A stretch of 64,000 nt of DNA from Streptomyces sp. NBC_00273 (GTDB lineage Bacteria > Actinomycetota > Actinomycetes > Streptomycetales > Streptomycetaceae). The notes beneath the pieces are model-generated. The model searched no databases, was not told where the DNA came from, and was given only the letters and a program-made list of their open reading frames with translations. Numbering within the stretch: position 1 is the first letter of the stretch; the number at the start of each line of letters is the position of its first letter. Below are positions 36,199 through 46,500 of the stretch, in pieces. The DNA lies in NCBI RefSeq assembly GCF_036178145.1, contig NZ_CP108067.1, positions 1 through 64,000 on the forward strand, given 5' to 3'. The position numbers and the translations under genes were made by a program.

Positions 36199-36456
36199 TT
36201 GAGCACAGCTCTCGTCCTGCTGATCGTCGGACTAACGCTCTTCGCCGCGGGCAGCTGGGTTGCGCTGAACATCCGCGGTGCCGCCGCCTCGCTGGAACGC
36301 CGGGCGGCGGCCAACGCCGAACTCGCGATGCATGCCCGGGGGGATCTGGGTCCGCCCAGGCGGGTGGCGTCCGCCGGGTCCTACCGGCTCGTGGGCACCT
36401 TGATCGCTCTGTGCGGGATCGTCTTCACCCTGGGCGGCCTGCTCGAGTCCCTCTGA
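36199..36456 (+). CDS. small membrane protein
   Basis: The 85-residue protein has a transmembrane helix at about 3-20 (TALVLLIVGLTLFAAGSWVA), a basic middle region (RGAAASLERRAAANAEL), and a second helix at about 62-80 (RLVGTLIALCGIVFTLGGLL). The TTG start has GGAAG five bases upstream. A truncated copy is at 20238. Function is unknown. Confidence 0.65.
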   Translation: MSTALVLLIVGLTLFAAGSWVALNIRGAAASLERRAAANAELAMHARGDLGPPRRVASAGSYRLVGTLIALCGIVFTLGGLLESL

Positions 36457-36897
36457 CGGGTCCAGGCTCCCGGATTGCCGGCACGACCGCGGCTCGGCAC
36501 GAGCCCCGTCAGTCGTACCGCCCGCCAGCCACACCCGGCCGAACCACCATGGCACGCCAGCACGTGCGGTGCCCCTCGCCCCACTCGGCGCACGCTGTCA
36601 CCTCCTCTCCCTCAGCAAGGTGGCCGGGGCGGGCAGAGCCGCCCCTATCCGGCCCTCCGCCCGTTCTACTGGACCCGGAGATAATTCCCGATTGCCTTGA
36701 CGGCCTCAACAATGACTGCGGGGCCGACTGCGCCCTCTGTTAGGGGGCCTGCGTCTGCCCGGGTGGTGTGGGTGGTGGCGGATGGTACTGACCATTGGCC
36801 GTCCGGATATCGTGTCGCGCCGCGGACGGGGCTGATCAGCCCGGGCGCGGAGGTCGATGCGATGTGATGCTGTCGAGGACGCCGAAGTCGGCTGCGC
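36457..36897. repeat. duplicated intergenic segment (copy 2)
   Basis: The part from about 36748 to 36897 matches 20424-20565, including GACGCCGAAGTCGGCTGCGC. Copy 2 is longer, with about 290 bases (36457-36747) that have no counterpart in copy 1. No gene is seen in it. Confidence 0.7.
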
Positions 36898-36923
36898 CTT
36901 GCCAGGATTGATCTCCTGGCAAG
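36898..36923 (-). terminator. hairpin after the FG-GAP gene
   Basis: CTTGCCAGGA at 36898-36907 pairs with 36914-36923 around a 6-base loop, 30 bases beyond the stop of the minus-strand gene ending at 36953. No T-run is present, as is common for actinobacterial terminators. Confidence 0.65.
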
Positions 36924-36952
36924 GCGCTCGCGGTCACCGCTGTTCGTCCCGG

Positions 36953-39900
36953 CTATCCGATGGTCAGGAAGGCGTTCCAGCCGTCCTCGTCACGACCGGT
37001 GGGGTTCCCGATGGTGTTGGTTCCGCCCTGGAAAAGCCATTGGTTTCCGTTGTCTCCAACGGCCCAGATGTCGGGGACGCCGTCACCGTTGGCGTCGGGA
37101 GTGCCGAGGATCTTGGGGTAGGCGGCTCTGCCCCAGCCGGTGGTGCCGTAGGTGTAGTCCTGGCCTCCTTCAGAGTCGGCAGAGGAGGCAATGGACTTGA
37201 GGTCCACTCCGCCGTTGGCGCCAGGCTTGCCCTTGCGGAGGAGGAGGCCGCGGCTGGCGTTGGCGTTGTCGCGGAAGAGGAGGTCGGGGACCTTGTCGCC
37301 GGTGACGTCTCGGACTCCGATGAGGTCACGCGGCGTCCAGACCACACTGGCCAGCTTCTTGTAGGAGGTGAAGCTGGCTCCGGTGTAGCCGGAGAGGATC
37401 CAGAAGCCGCCGTCGGTGTCGAGGGCGAACATGTCGGCGAACCCGTCACCGTCGGTGTCTTCGCTGACGACGATCTGCCGGAATGTGGCTGGGTTGGGTG
37501 CGCCTGTCGGCAGCAGGATCTCCATGCGGCGGTCGACGTCGAACTGGCCTGTGCCGAGGCCTGGGTAGGCGTACAGCTTGCCGTCGGGCATGCGTGCGAT
37601 GAGGTCGGTCAGTCCGTCGCCGGGGAACCAGTCGGTGGAGTGGCCGATGAGTGCGGGCGGCTTGCCGTTCTCGGACTTCCAGTAGCCGTTGATGGGCACG
37701 CCGTTGTGGACGGCGCCGAGGATGTAGTGGTCGGTGTCGCCGACCTGGTCGCCGCCGTAGGTGAGGAGGTTTCCATCTGCGTTGATGGCCAGGATGTCGG
37801 GGTATCCGTCACCGGTGACGTCGCCTGGCTTGTCCTGGCCCGGTCGTGGCTTGACGAGGAACTTGTAGAGGGTCGGATTGGAGATGTTGCCGAACTTGCT
37901 GACAGTGCGGGCGTAGATGATGTTCGGTCCGGCCGTGTCCACCTGGATGGATGGCTGGGCCTCGCCGGTCGCGTCCGGGACGACTTTCTGGTCGAAGACC
38001 GGCCGGTTCAGGCTCCACTGGTACTCGCGGATGTCCTCAGGCTTGGCGCCGTTGCCCTTGAACGTGATCGTCTGCCCCGGCGTACTGGCCGGCTGCACGC
38101 TCCACTCGGTGTAGTCGTCGCCGTGTGGGGGAAAGGCGGTGGAGCTGACTGCTGGGTTCTGCGGGACAGTGTGGCTGACGGTGAAGGTGCACCAGCCGCC
38201 GCCTCCGGAGTCACGTGGCCCGCTGCCGGGCGCCCCCCAGCCGTCCTTGTCTCTGGCACGGGCGAGCCAGTAGTACGTCTGCCCGTCGGTGAAGGTGTCC
38301 ATTGGTACTTCTGCGGTGACGACGCCTTCGCTGTTGACCGGGAACCACTGGTCGTAGACCGGCGGTCCGCCGGCCGCATTCCATACCTCGATCTGGAGCT
38401 GGTCGAGGTTCTGTTGGCCGGGGAGATCGTCGCGGTCGGTGCCCTTGACCTGGAAGGTCACGTTCGTCTTGCCGATGCTGGTGCCTGAGCCGCTGGTCAG
38501 GCACGGGCCACCGGGGAAGGTCTGCATGTTCGCCGCGATCGGGGTGTCCGGTGGGGTGTGGTAGACGACCTCGATGTAGGGGGCGGTCTCGCCGTTGGCG
38601 ATGAACTTCTTCCAGTAGTACGGATCCGACTCGTTGGGGGCGGCGAAGCCGAGGGACAGTGCTCCCCAGCCGCTGTTGGCGGCGTCGGTGACGAGGCCCT
38701 TGATGTCGGGTGCGATCCAGTTGTCGGGGCACGAGCTGTTGTAGCCGTATCCCGCGTACTCCGACGCGACCACTCTGCCCCAGTGGGCCGCGTCGTTGGT
38801 GCTGTTCCAGGTGCTCGACGACGTGATGTACGGGGTCGAGAAGATCAGCATCTGTTTGCGGTCGCACGACCACGAATACGTCTGCAGGGCCCGGACGACG
38901 GCCGAGTCGATCCCGACTCCATGCAGTTGGCTGCCGAAGTCGAAGTTGAAGATGGAGCGGGAGGTGCCTCCGGTCGTGGACTCGTAGCCGACGCGGGCTT
39001 CGTTCGTGCCGCTCGCGTTGTAGTTCTGCCCGTTGTAGAAGCTTGAGTTGCCCTCTGTCTTGTAGAGCAGGGTCCAGGCGTGCTTGCGCCCCTTGAACGA
39101 GGGGTCGATGAACACCGGGTACACCGTCTCCGCAGCGTTCAGCAAGGACACGTCGGGGGTGATGGAGAGGGTGTTGTCGGTGAGGGCCGCTGTGGCGGGT
39201 TTCAGGCGTGCGCCTTCCGCGCCGGCGAGGCCGGGCAGTGCCAGTGTCGGGTGCTGCTTCGCGGTATCGGTCGGTTTCCAGGCCGGCTCGTTGTCGGTGG
39301 TGGCGACCTTGCCGCTGGAGTCCCACATCATCGGGGTGGGCGAACCGGCGACTTCCTCGTTCTCGCCGTCGCGGGCGCTGACCGCACTGGACTTGGTGTC
39401 CAGTTGGAAGGTGAGGTCGGGTGAGGCGAGGCGGTACTTCAGCTGTTCGAGGAGCGGATCGGCTGCCACCTGCTTGTCCTTGACGACTAGCAGGTGTGAG
39501 TAACCGCCGTCCTGTGCGGTCATCAGCAGGTCGATGCCGGGGCGGACGTTCTCGTAGAGGGCGCGCGGGCCGTCGACGACGGGCGGTGGCAGGGTGCCGG
39601 GCCAGCTGACGACCAGGTCGTGACCGTCGGTGTTCAGTCGGACCAGTTCAGTCCATTCTTCCGTGGGGGCGTCCTGCCTCAGTGACACCCTATTTACGCC
39701 ACGTGTAACGCGTTCCTGGCTGCCTGCACGTTGCGAACCTGCGCTGAACACCACGCGACCGTTGACCGCTTTGGCCGCATAGCCGTCTTTGACGCGTTCC
39801 AGGGTGGTGTCAATAGGCTTCCACCGACCGTCCACCTTGGCTCGAAAGGCTGAGCTGAAGATTTGCTTTCGGAAGGTGCCGTCAGGCAGGGCGTAGGTGG

Positions 39901-40168
39901 TGGTGTTCGCGCTGCGCTCTGCGGTGGCTTCCACCTCCTTGCCGGTCTTCTCTGCTGCACGCCTCGCTTCGTTAGCGGCGACGGGTACGTCTCTGTCTGG
40001 CTGGACCTGCGGTTTCGCGCTCCCGGTGACGTGGACGCCGACGGGTATCGCGACTGCTGCGGCCAGCAGAGCGGCGAGGCCGCCCAGGGCTCGGCGACGT
40101 CTGAACCACGGACGGGCCAGCATCGCAACATCTGGCGTCCTAGCAGCTGTTGGCGGTCTTTCGTCCAT
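36953..40168 (-). CDS. secreted FG-GAP/VCBS-repeat protein with DNRLRE-type region
   Basis: About 1071 residues from the ATG at 40168 (frame open to 40252). The N-terminus has four Arg before a hydrophobic stretch (ALGGLAALLAAAVAIPVG), a signal or anchor. The middle resembles the DNRLRE/fibronectin-like parts of YD-repeat-associated surface proteins (ALPDGTFRKQIFSSAFRAKV, PVFIDPSFKGRKHAW). The C-terminus has FG-GAP blades with calcium-type loops (DVTGDGYPDILAI, DTDGDGFADMFAL, DVTGDKVPDLLFR, DANGDGVPDIWAV). It is divergent from the giant Rhs gene at 40553 and may be a surface partner. Confidence 0.82.
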   Translation of the reverse strand: MDERPPTAARTPDVAMLARPWFRRRRALGGLAALLAAAVAIPVGVHVTGSAKPQVQPDRDVPVAANEARRAAEKTGKEVEATAERSANTTTYALPDGTFRKQIFSSAFRAKVDGRWKPIDTTLERVKDGYAAKAVNGRVVFSAGSQRAGSQERVTRGVNRVSLRQDAPTEEWTELVRLNTDGHDLVVSWPGTLPPPVVDGPRALYENVRPGIDLLMTAQDGGYSHLLVVKDKQVAADPLLEQLKYRLASPDLTFQLDTKSSAVSARDGENEEVAGSPTPMMWDSSGKVATTDNEPAWKPTDTAKQHPTLALPGLAGAEGARLKPATAALTDNTLSITPDVSLLNAAETVYPVFIDPSFKGRKHAWTLLYKTEGNSSFYNGQNYNASGTNEARVGYESTTGGTSRSIFNFDFGSQLHGVGIDSAVVRALQTYSWSCDRKQMLIFSTPYITSSSTWNSTNDAAHWGRVVASEYAGYGYNSSCPDNWIAPDIKGLVTDAANSGWGALSLGFAAPNESDPYYWKKFIANGETAPYIEVVYHTPPDTPIAANMQTFPGGPCLTSGSGTSIGKTNVTFQVKGTDRDDLPGQQNLDQLQIEVWNAAGGPPVYDQWFPVNSEGVVTAEVPMDTFTDGQTYYWLARARDKDGWGAPGSGPRDSGGGGWCTFTVSHTVPQNPAVSSTAFPPHGDDYTEWSVQPASTPGQTITFKGNGAKPEDIREYQWSLNRPVFDQKVVPDATGEAQPSIQVDTAGPNIIYARTVSKFGNISNPTLYKFLVKPRPGQDKPGDVTGDGYPDILAINADGNLLTYGGDQVGDTDHYILGAVHNGVPINGYWKSENGKPPALIGHSTDWFPGDGLTDLIARMPDGKLYAYPGLGTGQFDVDRRMEILLPTGAPNPATFRQIVVSEDTDGDGFADMFALDTDGGFWILSGYTGASFTSYKKLASVVWTPRDLIGVRDVTGDKVPDLLFRDNANASRGLLLRKGKPGANGGVDLKSIASSADSEGGQDYTYGTTGWGRAAYPKILGTPDANGDGVPDIWAVGDNGNQWLFQGGTNTIGNPTGRDEDGWNAFLTIG

Positions 40169-40252
40169 GGATTCACTGGCTGACACAGCTGTACTTCTCC
40201 CCCCTCGGGCAGGCTTCTGCGGCCCTCGGCACTCACACGTGGTCTCGGTCAC

Positions 40253-40552
40253 TGGCCTGACAGCGTGAATGGGAGGTTGCCCTCCCCATCTGCCGGTCCC
40301 TCAGATGACTCGTGCCCCGAGCATGGACTATCCGTCCGGCATCCTCACCACTCCGCCGGCTGCCTCACCTGCCGCCAGAGTGCGATTTGTATCGATTGCC
40401 CTAAGGTATGCGGGTAGCAAAGTGATTAATTGCACACCCGATATCAGAACCGTGGTATTTCTGGTCCGGTGGCCGCAGAATCAGCTGGCTATTTGTCAGT
40501 TTCCTGTCGTCCGCGTGCCGTTGCCGCGGCGGCAGATCTTGGGGGGGTCTAC
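40253..40552. promoter_or_regulatory. divergent intergenic region
   Basis: About 300-385 bases, depending on the start used, lie between the FG-GAP gene and the giant Rhs gene. They must hold promoters for both. No convincing -35/-10 pair was picked out. GGGGGGG lies nine bases before the Rhs start. Confidence 0.4.
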
Positions 40553-43500
40553 ATGTCGCCGTTTTCGGCGAACAACTTCCGCCTGCCCGGAAACAGAAAG
40601 GCGCGCGCAGCACGCGCGCGCCTGGCCGGGCGCGCCGGCATCACACTCTCCGTGGTGCTGGTGGCGACTCTTTTGCCATCACAAGCCTGGGCGGCGCCGC
40701 CAGACGACCGCGGCGGGATCACCCTGCCTGGTCTCCAGAAGGACCTCAAGGTCAAGCTCGACCAGATCGCAGCGGCTCGGATGGACGACTGGGCGCCGCC
40801 CATTGATCCTCCCCCGGAGTACGAGCCCAATGCGGTGGCACCACCCGGTCCCGCCTCCGTCCCGGTGCCGCTCAGCGGCAGTGAGCTCGTCCAGGTACCC
40901 AGCCTTCCGGTGAAAATCGGCAAGGCCACGGGGGCGACGACGGATCCGTCTGGAACCTGGACCGTGGCGCTCGATGCGCGTACCGCCAGTGAGGCCGCGG
41001 ACATCGACGGCGCCCTCATCGTGCTCACCCCGCCGGCCGGCAGCGCCACACCGGTCGATGTCCAGCTGGACTACACCAAGTTCAAGGACATCTACGGCAC
41101 CGAGTGGGCCTCGCGCCTGAAGTTCCGGCAGCTCCCTTCATGCTTCCTAGAGAAGCCTGTCCGTGACGAGTGCTCGGCTGCCAACTCCAAGACGGTTCCG
41201 AGCCGCAATGACCGGTCCTCGGGCACTGTCAGTGCGACTGTGGATCCGGCGACGTCTCCGGGCCAGGGCCTGCGCACCATGGCTGTCAGTGGTGGTGGCG
41301 GCCCCGTGGTACTGGCGGCCTCCGACAGTGGTTCCGGTATGGCCGGCAGCTACAAGGCGACTTCGCTCTCGCCTTCCGGTTCCTGGACCGCGGGAACCAG
41401 CGGCGGTGGCTTCTCCTGGACGTATCCGCTGAGCGTGCCGGCTCCGCCGGCCGGTCCCGCGCCCAAGATCGCCTTCTCGTATTCCTCCCAGGCAGTCGAC
41501 GGCAAGACGTCCGTTGCCAACAGTCAGGCCTCCTGGATCGGTGACGGCTGGGACTACGAACCGGGGTTCGTCGAGCGCCGCTACCGTTCCTGCTCCGACG
41601 ACGCCGAAGCCAACCCCGCTGGGGCGAACAACACCAACGCCGCTGACAAGAAGAAGGGCGACCTGTGCTGGGCCGGTGACAACGTGGTGATGTCGCTCGG
41701 CGGCTCCACCACCGAGCTGGTCCACGACGTCGCGACCGGCAAGTGGATCCCGGCCAACGACGACGGCTCCCGGGTCGAGCTCAAGACCGATCCCGCCGAA
41801 ACCAACGGAGCCCGGGGCGGCGAGCATTGGGTCGTCACCACGCGCGAGGGCACCCGCTACTTCTTCGGACGCCACGACGTCGACGGCCCGGGTGGCAGCC
41901 GCCCCGTCACCAACTCGGTCCTGACCGTCCCCGTCTTCGGTAACCACCCCGGCGAGCCCTGCTACACGCCGACGTTCGCCGATTCCGCCTGCAACAAGCA
42001 GACCGCCTGGCGGTGGAACCTCGACTACGTCGAGGACGTCCACGGCAACGCCATGATCATCGACTGGGCCAGGGAAGACGGCCGCTACGCCAAGAACGAG
42101 AAGTTCAAGGCACCGGTCACCTACCACCGTGCGGGCTACCCCACGCAGATCACCTACGGACTCCGCAGCAGCAACCTGTCCGGTGCACCCTCCGCGAAGA
42201 TCGAGTTCAGCGTCGATGAGCGCTGCCTCGAGGAGGGCAAGTGCAATGCGGCAAAGTTCGAGTCGAAGAACTACGGGGACAAGCAGTACTGGTGGGACAC
42301 CCCCTCCACGCTGCACTGCAAGGCTGGCTCCGACTGCTTTGTCGGCTCGCCGACGTTCTGGACCCGCAAGCGGCTGACCGCCGTCACGACCTCCGCGCAG
42401 CGCACTGAGGGCTCCACAGCCCTGTCGTTCGTCGACAGGTGGACCCTGGCTCACTCGTTCCCCGAGCAGCGAACGGACACCTCCCCGCCACTGTGGCTGG
42501 ACTCCATCTTGCGTACGGGCTACAGCACCGAGCGCGATAGCCAGAACAAGCAGCTGAGCGCGTCGCTGCCTCTGGTCTCCTTCCGCCCCAACGGGAAGGA
42601 CATGCCGAACCGTGTCAGGGACGGGGAGGACGACCGCAGGCCCGACTTCGACCGTCTGCGGATCGAGACCATCGCGACGGAGACCGGCGGGGACATCCAC
42701 GTCACCTACTCCGCGCCCTGTTCGGTCAGCGCGCCACGCCCGCAGCCCGCTGCCAATACCAGTCTCTGCTACCCCGTTCACTGGTCGCCAGACGCTGGCC
42801 TGGAGAACCCGCCTCTGGCCTGGTTCAACAAGTACGTCGTTACCGAGGTCACCGAGAAGGACCGCGTTGCCCTCCAGCCCGACGTCACCACCAAGTACCG
42901 CTACGAAGGTGACGCGGCCTGGGCCAAGGACTCCGATGAGTTCTCCATCCCCAAGATGCGCACCTACAGCCAGTGGCGTGGTTTTGCCTCCGTCGTCACT
43001 ACGCGAGGTGTCACCACGACGGGCAAGTACGACGCGACCGAGCAGGCCGAGACCCGGACTCGGTACTTCCGCGGCATGTCCGGCGATGCCGGCCGCGCCA
43101 AGATCACGGTCACGGACTCCTCGGGTGCCGCAATCGCCGAGGACCTTCCCCAGTACCAGGGGATCCCGGCCGAGACCACGACGTACACGAAAGCGGGCGG
43201 CAGCCCCGCCTCGCGCATCCTGACCTGGCCGTGGCACCAGAAGAGCGGTGAACGGTCCAGGCCCGAGAACACCCCGCTCTACGCCTACCGCTCCGGTACC
43301 TCACGTACGGACGAGATCACATGGATCAGCGACGGCTCCACCCGTACGGTCCGTAAGCGCAACACCTTCGACAAGACCTACGACCCTGGCTTCGATACGT
43401 CCTACGGGCTCATCCAGGCCGTCCAGTCCGAGGTGGTGACGCCCAATGGCACGGGCGGCGAGAAGAGTAGCGACCAGAGCTGCGCCAGCACCACCTACGT

Positions 43501-46500
43501 CCACAACACCGGCGCGCACCTGATCGGCCTGGTCGCCGGCGTCCGCACGACTGCGGGTGACTGCTCCCAGAAGGCCACCGGGGCGCTGCTCTCGGAGACC
43601 CGTACCTCCTACGACGCACTCAACGCGTTCGGATCAGCCCCCAGCAAGGGGCTCGTCCACCAGGTCGACACCAACGACGGGGCCGGGACCGGCTGGATCA
43701 CCACTGCGCGCACCGAGTACGACGCGCTCGGCCGCCCCACCAAGGCCCTCGATGCGGCAGGTAATCCCGTCACGACGACGTACAGCCCCGCCGCCGGTCC
43801 TGCGTTCACCGTGAGCAGCACCAATGCTCTGGGGCACACGGCCACCACCAAGAACGACCCCGGACGCGGAGTGCCGGTGGAGCAGGCCGACGCCAACGGG
43901 CGGAAGGTCACCATCGCCTACGACAGTCTCGGTCGGACCACGGCCGTCTGGACGCCCTCGCAGAAGCCGGGGAGCGACAAGGCAGCCCGCACTTTCGCCT
44001 ACGAGATCAAGGAACATGTACCGCCGACCGTCATCAGCTCCACGCTGGAGGACGACGGCACGTACAAGCAGTCGATCGCGATCTATGACGGTCTGCTGCG
44101 CCTCCGCCAGGGACAGACCGAAGCCCTGGGCGGCGGGCGTCTGATCAGCGACACCTTCTATAACGCCAACGGCGCCGTCCGCCAGGCCAATAGCGCCTAT
44201 CTCGCCGATGGCCAGCCCGAGAAGAAGATCTTCGTCCCTGAGTCACAGACCGCCGTGGCCAGCTCCACTCAAGTGGCATACGACGGTCTCGGCCGGGCGG
44301 TACGTAGCACCACCTTCCACGGAGCGACCGCGAAGGACTCCAGCACCGTCGAGTACGGCGGTGACTGGACGAGATCCCGAACCGGCATGTCGGCCGACGG
44401 CAAGACCCCCCTCAAGGGCAGCCGCGCGGTCAAGACGACCACCGACGCCCTCGGCCGTACCTCACAGGTCGAGCACTACACCACCACCAAGCTCGACGTA
44501 CCCACACCCGCTTCGACCAAGACCAGCTACACCTACGACCTGCGCAACAAGCTGACCAAGGTCACCGACACAGCCAACAACACCTGGTCCTACACCTACG
44601 ACGCTCGCGGCCGGATGACCTCGTCCGACGACCCCGACACGGGAACGACCAGCTTCACCTACAACAACCTCGACTTGCAGGTCTCGGTAAAGAACCAGGC
44701 CGGCCAGGCCCAGTTCACGACCTACGACGTACTCGGCCGCAAGACCGAGCTGCGGGACACCTCCGCCACGGGCCCCAAGGTCGCCACGTGGACCTACGAC
44801 ACCCTGCCCGGCGCCAAGGGCCAGCCGGTCGCCTCCATCCGCTGGGCAGGCACCAACGCGTTCACCAGCGAAGTCACCAACTACGACAGCGAGTACCGGC
44901 CCACCGGTTCGAAGATCACGATCCCGGACACCACGGGCACCCCGGAGTTCCCCAGCACCAAGGGGCTCGCCGGCACCTACACCTACAGCACCACCTACAC
45001 GCCCACGGGCAAGGTCCAGTCGACCACCCTTCCGGCCACACCCGGCGGGCTCGCCGCCGAAAAGCTGATCACCCGGTACAACACCGACGGCATGCCCCAG
45101 ACCATGTCAGGCCTGGCCTGGTACACCGCCGAAACCATCTACAGCCCCTACGGCGAGATTCTGCGCACTGCGTCGGGTAGCGCCCCGAACCGGGTGTGGA
45201 CGACCAACACGTTCAACCCGAACACCGGTCGGCTCAGCGGTACCCAGAGCCACCGCGAGACCGCGCCGAACCTCCTGTCCAGCACCGCCTACACCTACGA
45301 CACCGTCGGCAATCCCACCTCCATCACCGAGGCCCGGCCCGACACGCGGTCCGGCTCGACGGCGCAGTCGCCACCGGTCACCGATCGCCAGTGCTTCACC
45401 TACGACGCCATGGGTCAGCTGGTCAAGGCCTGGACCGGCAAGACGGAATCCTGCACGGAACCCACGGATCTGGATCCCACGCACGCAACCGCAGGCCCGG
45501 ACGGCGACGGCTACTGGCAGGAATACCAGTTCGACGCGATCGGAAATCGAACCCAGCTCCTCGACAGGGACCCCTCCAACGGGTCCACCCGTGAGAAGAC
45601 GACCTACACCTACGGCATAAGCCTCGGAGCCGGCGCCAAGAAGCAGCCCCATGCCCTCGCCCAGGCCGAGAAGACCACGACCAAGCCAGGCCTGACGGTC
45701 AACTCGCTTGCCACCTACGCGTACGACACGGCCGGGAACACCACGACCCGCCGCATCGACGGCGACACCCAGACCCTGAACTGGGATGCCCGCAACAAAC
45801 TCACCTCAGCCACCAGTCCGGGCATCGGCGCTGTGGCCGTCACCGGCCTCGCAGGCAAGTGTCTCGACGTTGACAGCGGCGCCGCCCCTGACGCCGGAGG
45901 CGGTCTCCCCGTCCAACTGCTGACCTGCAACGAGTCCAAGACTCAGCAGTGGCGCCTCACCGGCGGCACCGTCCAGGCTCTCGGAAAGTGCCTCACCGCC
46001 GAAGGCGACAAAGCACTCCTGAAGCCCTGCAACAGCAACAACGAGGCCCAGAAGTTCACCTACCGGGCCGACAAGACCCTCTACAGCGACCAGGCCAAGG
46101 CCTGCGTCACCGTCCCCAACGACAACCCCGCCGAGGGCAACGACCTCGACATCTATACCTGCGCCGCGGGTTCCGCAGCCCAGCAGTGGACCTTCAGCAA
46201 CACCACCCAGTACCTCTACGACGCTTCCGGCAACCGCCTCATCGAGGAAACCGGCAGCTCCCGCACCTTGCACCTCGGCGAAGCCGAGATCACCGTCAAC
46301 AAGGCCGGCCAGGCCATGGATGCCGTCCGCTACTACAGCAGCCCCGGCGCCCCCACCACCGTCCGCCGTACCAACGGCAAGACCACGGGCCACAGCCTGT
46401 CCGTCCAGCTCACCGACCACCACAAGACCGCCACCACCAGCGTCGATCAGGCGGCTGGTCAGACAGCCACCCGCCGCAAGTCCGACCCCTACGGCAACCC

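Noticed and set aside
36857..38488. 543-codon plus-strand open frame opposite the FG-GAP gene
   Set aside because: Antisense of a protein with clear FG-GAP repeats on the minus strand.
41147..43237. 696-codon minus-strand open frame inside the giant Rhs gene
   Set aside because: Antisense shadow; the plus-strand frame has signal peptide, YD repeats and Hint domain.
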